Shown here piece by piece: positions 41,218 to 44,743 of a DNA stretch of 44,743 nt. The notes under the pieces were generated by a model. That model made no database searches, had not been told where the DNA came from, and saw only the letters and a program-made list of their open reading frames with translations. Positions within the stretch are counted from its first letter, which is position 1, and each line of letters starts with the position of its first letter. The DNA is from Alphaproteobacteria bacterium (GTDB taxonomy: Bacteria > Pseudomonadota > Alphaproteobacteria > Micropepsales > Micropepsaceae), in NCBI GenBank assembly GCA_023259375.1, contig JAHFQC010000034.1, forward strand, positions 1-44,743. The letters are read 5' to 3'. A program made the translations under genes and the position numbers.

Positions 41218-41283
41218 ATGGAGTACCGTCAGCGCGGCAGATCCGGATTCAAAGCTCCAGTCCTTACGTTCGGGCAGGTGTAA
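41218..41283 (+). pseudogene. Truncated 5' copy of an aldo/keto reductase gene
   Basis: 21 codons, MEYRQRGRSGFKAPVLTFGQV then TAA. The first 19 residues match the full reductase at 41769 (MEYRSLGRSGLKVPVLTLG) at 14 positions. A good ribosome site (AAGGGAG) precedes it and its stop is 3 bp before the VOC start, so it could still be translated as a leader coupled to that gene. Otherwise it is the stump of a reductase copy interrupted or deleted when the VOC gene arrived. Confidence 0.7.
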
Positions 41284-41286
41284 GCT

Positions 41287-41697
41287 ATGCCGCCATTCAA
41301 GCTGCGCAAGCTGGATCATATCGTCCTGCGGATCCGCGATCTGGATGCGAGCCTCAGGTTCTATTGTGAGGTGCTCGGCTGCACGATTGAGAAAAATCAG
41401 GAGGCGATCGGCCTGATGCAGGTACGTGCGGGCGACTCCCTGATCGATCTCATTCCGCTCGACGGCAAGCTGGGACGTGCGGGGGGAAACGGGCCCCAAA
41501 CGGAGGGCCGTAACGTAGATCATTTTGCGATCCAGATCGTGCCGTACGACGAAGCAACGATCCGCGCGCATCTGATGGCGTCTGACGTTGCGGTCGGCGA
41601 AGCCGGGCGTCGCTATGGGGCCGAAGGCGACGGTCCTTCGATCTACATCTCCGATCCCGACGGCAACACGGTCGAGTTGAAAGGCCCCCCAGACTGA
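41287..41697 (+). CDS. VOC-family (glyoxalase-like) protein
   Basis: 136 residues. The betaalphabetabetabeta module is visible: KLDHIVLRIRDLDASLRFYC-EVLG with the first metal His, VDHFAIQIVPYDEATIRAHL in the second half, and IYISDPDGNTVELKG with the last Glu ligand. It resembles small virulence-associated or glyoxalase/bleomycin-resistance-type proteins. The substrate is unknown. It sits between the reductase stump and the intact reductase. Confidence 0.9.
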   Translation: MPPFKLRKLDHIVLRIRDLDASLRFYCEVLGCTIEKNQEAIGLMQVRAGDSLIDLIPLDGKLGRAGGNGPQTEGRNVDHFAIQIVPYDEATIRAHLMASDVAVGEAGRRYGAEGDGPSIYISDPDGNTVELKGPPD

Positions 41698-41768
41698 TCG
41701 GCTGTCGCGTTGCAGTCGTGGTTTGAAGCGCGCTAAATCCAGGTGGTGTCTGCAATCGAGGATACGTC

Positions 41769-42794
41769 ATGGAATACCGTTCTCTCGGCCGCTCCGGTTT
41801 GAAAGTTCCCGTTCTGACGCTCGGCACCGGCACGTTCGGCGGCGTCGGCGGATTTGCGGCGTGGGGAACCACCGGCCCGGACGAGGCGCGCCACCTCGTC
41901 GATATCTGCCTCGAAGCCGGGCTCAACATGTTCGACAGCGCCGACATCTATTCGCAAGGCGCGTCGGAACAAGTCCTCGGTGCCGCCATCGCCGGGCGGC
42001 GTGACCAGGTTTTGATTTCGACCAAGGTGACGTTCCAGACCGGCCGCGGCCCCAACGATTGCGGCTCGTCGCGCCATTACCTCATCCGCGCCGTGGAAGC
42101 CTCGCTGAAGCGTCTCGGCACCGACTATATCGATCTGTTGCAGCTGCACGGCTATGACGCTGAGACCCCGCACGAAGAAGTGCTGTCGACCCTCGATACC
42201 CTGATCAAAGCGGGCAAGCTGCGCTACATCGGCGTGTCGAATTTCTCCGGCTGGCATCTGATGAAGGCGCTCAGCGTCTCCGACCGCTACGGCTACGCGC
42301 GTTATGTGGCGCACCAAGCCTATTACTCACTGGTCGGGCGCGATTATGAATGGGAGCTGATGCCGCTTGGCCTCGCCGAAGGCGTCGGCGCAGTAGTGTG
42401 GAGCCCGCTCGGCTGGAGCCGTCTCACCGGCAAAATCCGCCGCGGCCAGCCGCTACCGGAAACCAGCCGCCGCCGCGACGAGAAAATGAACGACCTCGGT
42501 CCGCCGGTCGACGACGAATACGTCTTCAAGGTGGTCGATGCGCTCGATGCGGTGGCTGCCGAAACCGGCAAGAGCGTGCCGCAGGTGGCGCTCAACTGGC
42601 TTCTGCAGCGGCCGAGCATTGCGACCGTGATTATCGGCGCCCGCAACGAACAGCAGTTGCGCGACAATCTCGGCGCCGTCGGCTGGGCTCTGACCAAGGA
42701 CCAGATCGCCAAGCTCGATGCCGCCAGCGCCGTGATGCCGGCCTATCCCTATTGGCACCAGCGCCAGTTCTCCCGCAATCCGCCGCCGGTCTAA
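41769..42794 (+). CDS. Aldo/keto reductase
   Basis: 341 residues. The start is MEYRSLGRSGLKVPVLTLGT. The catalytic set is visible: Asp and Tyr in FDSADIYSQG, Lys in ISTKVTF and His in DLLQLHGYD. The NADPH-binding end is VIIGARNEQQLRDNLGAVGW. SGKxSPxGW-like sites and GVGAVVWSPLGWSRLTGKI place it with the YghZ/Tas-like group. It is read in the same direction as the VOC gene with a 71-bp gap, and converges on the beta-lactamase gene. Confidence 0.94.
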   Translation: MEYRSLGRSGLKVPVLTLGTGTFGGVGGFAAWGTTGPDEARHLVDICLEAGLNMFDSADIYSQGASEQVLGAAIAGRRDQVLISTKVTFQTGRGPNDCGSSRHYLIRAVEASLKRLGTDYIDLLQLHGYDAETPHEEVLSTLDTLIKAGKLRYIGVSNFSGWHLMKALSVSDRYGYARYVAHQAYYSLVGRDYEWELMPLGLAEGVGAVVWSPLGWSRLTGKIRRGQPLPETSRRRDEKMNDLGPPVDDEYVFKVVDALDAVAAETGKSVPQVALNWLLQRPSIATVIIGARNEQQLRDNLGAVGWALTKDQIAKLDAASAVMPAYPYWHQRQFSRNPPPV

Positions 42795-42801
42795 ACGGCG
42801 A

Positions 42802-43662
42802 TCAGCGCTTCGTCTGCGCCGCCAGTTCTTTGTTGAAATCGGCTTCGTCGGTGGCGACGTAGCGCGGCAGCGCGCTGGGATCGACAAACGGATTGGGCTT
42901 GCCGGGCGCCGCGCGGGCGGCCTTGGCGATTTCATCGGCAAAGCGCTGGTGCTCGGTCAAGAGCACGTCGACTTTCATCGCTTTGAGCCTGGCGAAGGAG
43001 GCGCGGTAGTCGTCGGCGATTGTCGGATATTCGGCAACGTTGACGAGCGGATTGCCGCCGACCGAAATCGAACCGGCGAACAGAACAGTATAGGTTTTGC
43101 CGTTTTCGTGCGCCGTCATGCGCCAGCCAATGCTGCCCGGAGTATGGCCCGGCGTTACTACGGCCGTCAGCGTGGTTCCGCCGAGCTCGACGGTATCGCC
43201 GTCTTTCACCGCCCGGTCGACCTTGGCCGGCGTCACCGGCACTAGCCGGCTGGGTCCGAAGGGAATGGCACCGGCTTCGATGTACGGCTTGTCTTTCGCC
43301 GAGGCGATTACGCGCGCGCCGGTATCCTTTTGCAGCGCCGCCAATCCGCCGATATGGTCGAAATGGGCATGGCCGCTGAGCAGGATTTTGACGTCGTTCA
43401 GCTTGAAGCCGAGGCTCGCGATGTTCTGCTCGATTTGCGGCACCGATTCCGGCAAGCCTTGGTCGATCAGGATCGCGCCTTGCGGCGTCACGATCAGATG
43501 GACCGACAGCTCGTTGGTACCGACGTAATAGACGTTGCCGATGATGTGGAAGGGCTTGGCGGGCTTGTTCCATGCGAGCCGCGTGGCGGCAAACGGATCT
43601 GCGGCCGAGGCCGCGACGGTGCTGAGTGCCAAGAAGGCGAGCACACTGATGATACGCTTCAC
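42802..43662 (-). CDS. Subclass B3-like metallo-beta-lactamase
   Basis: 286 residues from GTG 43660-43662, preceded by AGGGGA; this start gives a clean signal peptide (KRIISVLAFLALSTVAASA), while the longer ATG frame to 43788 adds an unlikely leader. The zinc set fits the MBL fold: HAHFDH in ILLSGHAHFDHIGGLAA, His in VVTPGHTPGSIGW, and His in VDVLLTEHQRFADE. NELSVHLIVTPQGAILIDQG and PFGPSRLVPVTPAKVDRAVK are typical of B3 enzymes. It is probably periplasmic. Activity on beta-lactams is not proven by sequence. No ampR-like regulator is adjacent. Confidence 0.85.
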   Translation of the reverse strand: MKRIISVLAFLALSTVAASAADPFAATRLAWNKPAKPFHIIGNVYYVGTNELSVHLIVTPQGAILIDQGLPESVPQIEQNIASLGFKLNDVKILLSGHAHFDHIGGLAALQKDTGARVIASAKDKPYIEAGAIPFGPSRLVPVTPAKVDRAVKDGDTVELGGTTLTAVVTPGHTPGSIGWRMTAHENGKTYTVLFAGSISVGGNPLVNVAEYPTIADDYRASFARLKAMKVDVLLTEHQRFADEIAKAARAAPGKPNPFVDPSALPRYVATDEADFNKELAAQTKR

Positions 43663-43740
43663 GAGATCCCCTGCGGCAGCTTCCGGCAAAGGATGTAGGC
43701 GCGCCCTGCCGGAGCCGCCAATTAAAACCGCTTCATCGGC

Positions 43741-43775
43741 AAAAAGAAAAAGACGCGGGAGGAGGAAGTCCCGCG
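43741..43775 (-). terminator. Intrinsic terminator after ahpD
   Basis: In the leftward RNA, CGCGGGA pairs with TCCCGCG around CTTCCTCC, then TCTTTTTCTTTTT. It separates ahpD from the beta-lactamase gene. Confidence 0.8.
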
Positions 43776-43810
43776 CCTTAAAGTTCAACAGGGCAGAGAA
43801 AAGCGAAAAA

Positions 43811-44359
43811 TCAGCCGCCTTGGGCGACGCTCGGTTCGGCCTCTTCGCCGTCGAGCACGGCGGCGACCGCGTGCACGGTGGCGGCGATACGCACCGCGGC
43901 CTGGACCTGTTCGGCCGTCATGCCGGCGTTGCGCAGAACCTTTTCATGGCTGTCGATGCAGACGCCGCAGCCGTTGATGGCGGAAACCGCCAGGCACCAC
44001 AGCTCGAAATCGGCCTTGTCGACGCCCGGCTTGCCGATGACGTTCATCCTGAGCCGCGCCGGCAACGTCTTGTAGTCGGGGGCAGAGGCCAGGTGGGTGA
44101 AGCGGTAATAGATGTTGTTCATGCCCATGATCGCAGCGGCGGCGCGCGCGGCGGTCAGCGCTTCCGGCGCCAGTTTCGGCGCGAACTCGCTGAACAGGGC
44201 ATTGGTGGTGGTCTTGTTGCGGCTCGCCAGCGCGCAGGCGATGAACGTGCCGGCCCGCTGCTGTTCGGTGAGCAGCGTCTCGGTGGCGAGGCTGGTGAGA
44301 TTGAGCTTCAGATCGCGCGCATACTCGGGCAGCAGATCCTTCAACGTTTCGATCGACAT
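43811..44359 (-). CDS. ahpD: Alkyl hydroperoxide reductase AhpD
   Basis: 182 residues of the carboxymuconolactone-decarboxylase-like fold. The redox motif C-x2-C-x3-H is intact in [38 protein letters not shown] and [20 protein letters not shown] are typical of AhpD, which recycles the peroxiredoxin AhpC through a lipoamide-linked system. It lies 130 bp downstream of ahpC, with an intervening hairpin terminator. Confidence 0.95.
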   Translation of the reverse strand: MSIETLKDLLPEYARDLKLNLTSLATETLLTEQQRAGTFIACALASRNKTTTNALFSEFAPKLAPEALTAARAAAAIMGMNNIYYRFTHLASAPDYKTLPARLRMNVIGKPGVDKADFELWCLAVSAINGCGVCIDSHEKVLRNAGMTAEQVQAAVRIAATVHAVAAVLDGEEAEPSVAQGG

Positions 44360-44377
44360 GACGGGATGACCTTCGAG

Positions 44378-44418
44378 AAGAAACCCCGCCGGCGTGGAGG
44401 GGGGGAGCGCCGGCGGGG
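44378..44418 (-). terminator. Strong hairpin between ahpC and ahpD
   Basis: CCCCGCCGGCG pairs with CGCCGGCGGGG over 11 bp; read leftward it is followed by TTTCTTCTCG. It sits 19-59 bp upstream of the ahpD start, so it would terminate or attenuate between the two genes, setting AhpC well above AhpD. Confidence 0.75.
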
Positions 44419-44489
44419 CTCACTTTAGGTCCGGCCGAAGGGAGGGGGGATCATCGGCCAGGCCCGCGAGTGTTACGTACAGCCTGAAA

Positions 44490-44743
<254 letters not shown>

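Overview
The window is GC-rich chromosomal DNA from an alphaproteobacterium. This placement is an inference from gene content and order: dapF-mtaB-ftsY-yciB, ffh-rpsP-rimM-(trmD-rplS), efp-suhB, tkt-gap-pgk-fba-thiE, DUF4164-zapA, and 5-formyl-THF cyclo-ligase near a ymdB-type phosphoesterase. I cannot fix the genus from sequence alone. I saw no plasmid or phage functions, transposase, integrase, CRISPR array, rRNA or tRNA.

Layout. 1-4.1 kb: a leftward operon dapF-mtaB-ftsY-yciB whose first three junctions are 4-bp ATGA overlaps, followed by a MarR regulator cut by the window edge. 4.2-6.3 kb: a secreted prolyl oligopeptidase, reading rightward. 6.3-7.6 kb: five leftward mini-genes (60-82 codons). 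The first is a miniature flagellar-rod-like protein, and three others share a C-terminal VD[ILV][KR] tail. 7.9-8.8 kb: two small membrane proteins. 8.8-13.5 kb: ffh, rpsP, rimM, trmD and rplS, with an antisense membrane-protein gene wedged between rimM and trmD. 13.7-14.6 kb: two tandem paralogous stand-alone proteins resembling the CZB zinc-binding domain. 15-18.8 kb: an HU-like protein, mdh, a DUF2141 protein, a GNAT and an MFS exporter. 18.9-21.8 kb: leftward efp-suhB-OmpA-like-PAP2. 22-23.3 kb: a GT87-type membrane protein.

23.3-31.9 kb is a leftward central-carbon block: tkt, gap, pgk, class I fbaB, thiE and class II fba. Two unrelated small genes interrupt it. One lies between two diverged copies of the pgk 3' end plus terminator. 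32.3-33.0 kb: a coiled-coil DUF4164 protein and zapA. 33-38.2 kb is accessory: an S41-like protease, a MarR regulator with a divergent membrane protein and a clear operator, a LysR regulator with a divergent hydrolase, and a decayed MarR tail. 38.27-38.38 kb is a candidate 6S RNA directly upstream of 5-formyl-THF cyclo-ligase. A HAD protein and an isoprenylcysteine methyltransferase-like protein follow, then ymdB. 41.2-42.8 kb: a truncated aldo/keto reductase start, a VOC protein and a full aldo/keto reductase. 42.8-44.7 kb: a B3-like metallo-beta-lactamase and the ahpC-ahpD peroxide defence pair (ahpC cut by the edge).

The housekeeping genes serve protein targeting (Ffh, FtsY), ribosome and tRNA maturation (S16, RimM, TrmD, L19, MtaB, EF-P), lysine and cell-wall precursor synthesis (DapF), division (YciB, ZapA) and sugar-phosphate metabolism. 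The most unusual items are the mini-protein cluster at 6.3-7.6 kb, the tandem CZB-like proteins, the duplicated pgk tail, the truncated reductase copy, and conserved gene pairs (rimM/trmD, zapA/6S RNA/cyclo-ligase) that have been split by inserted genes.
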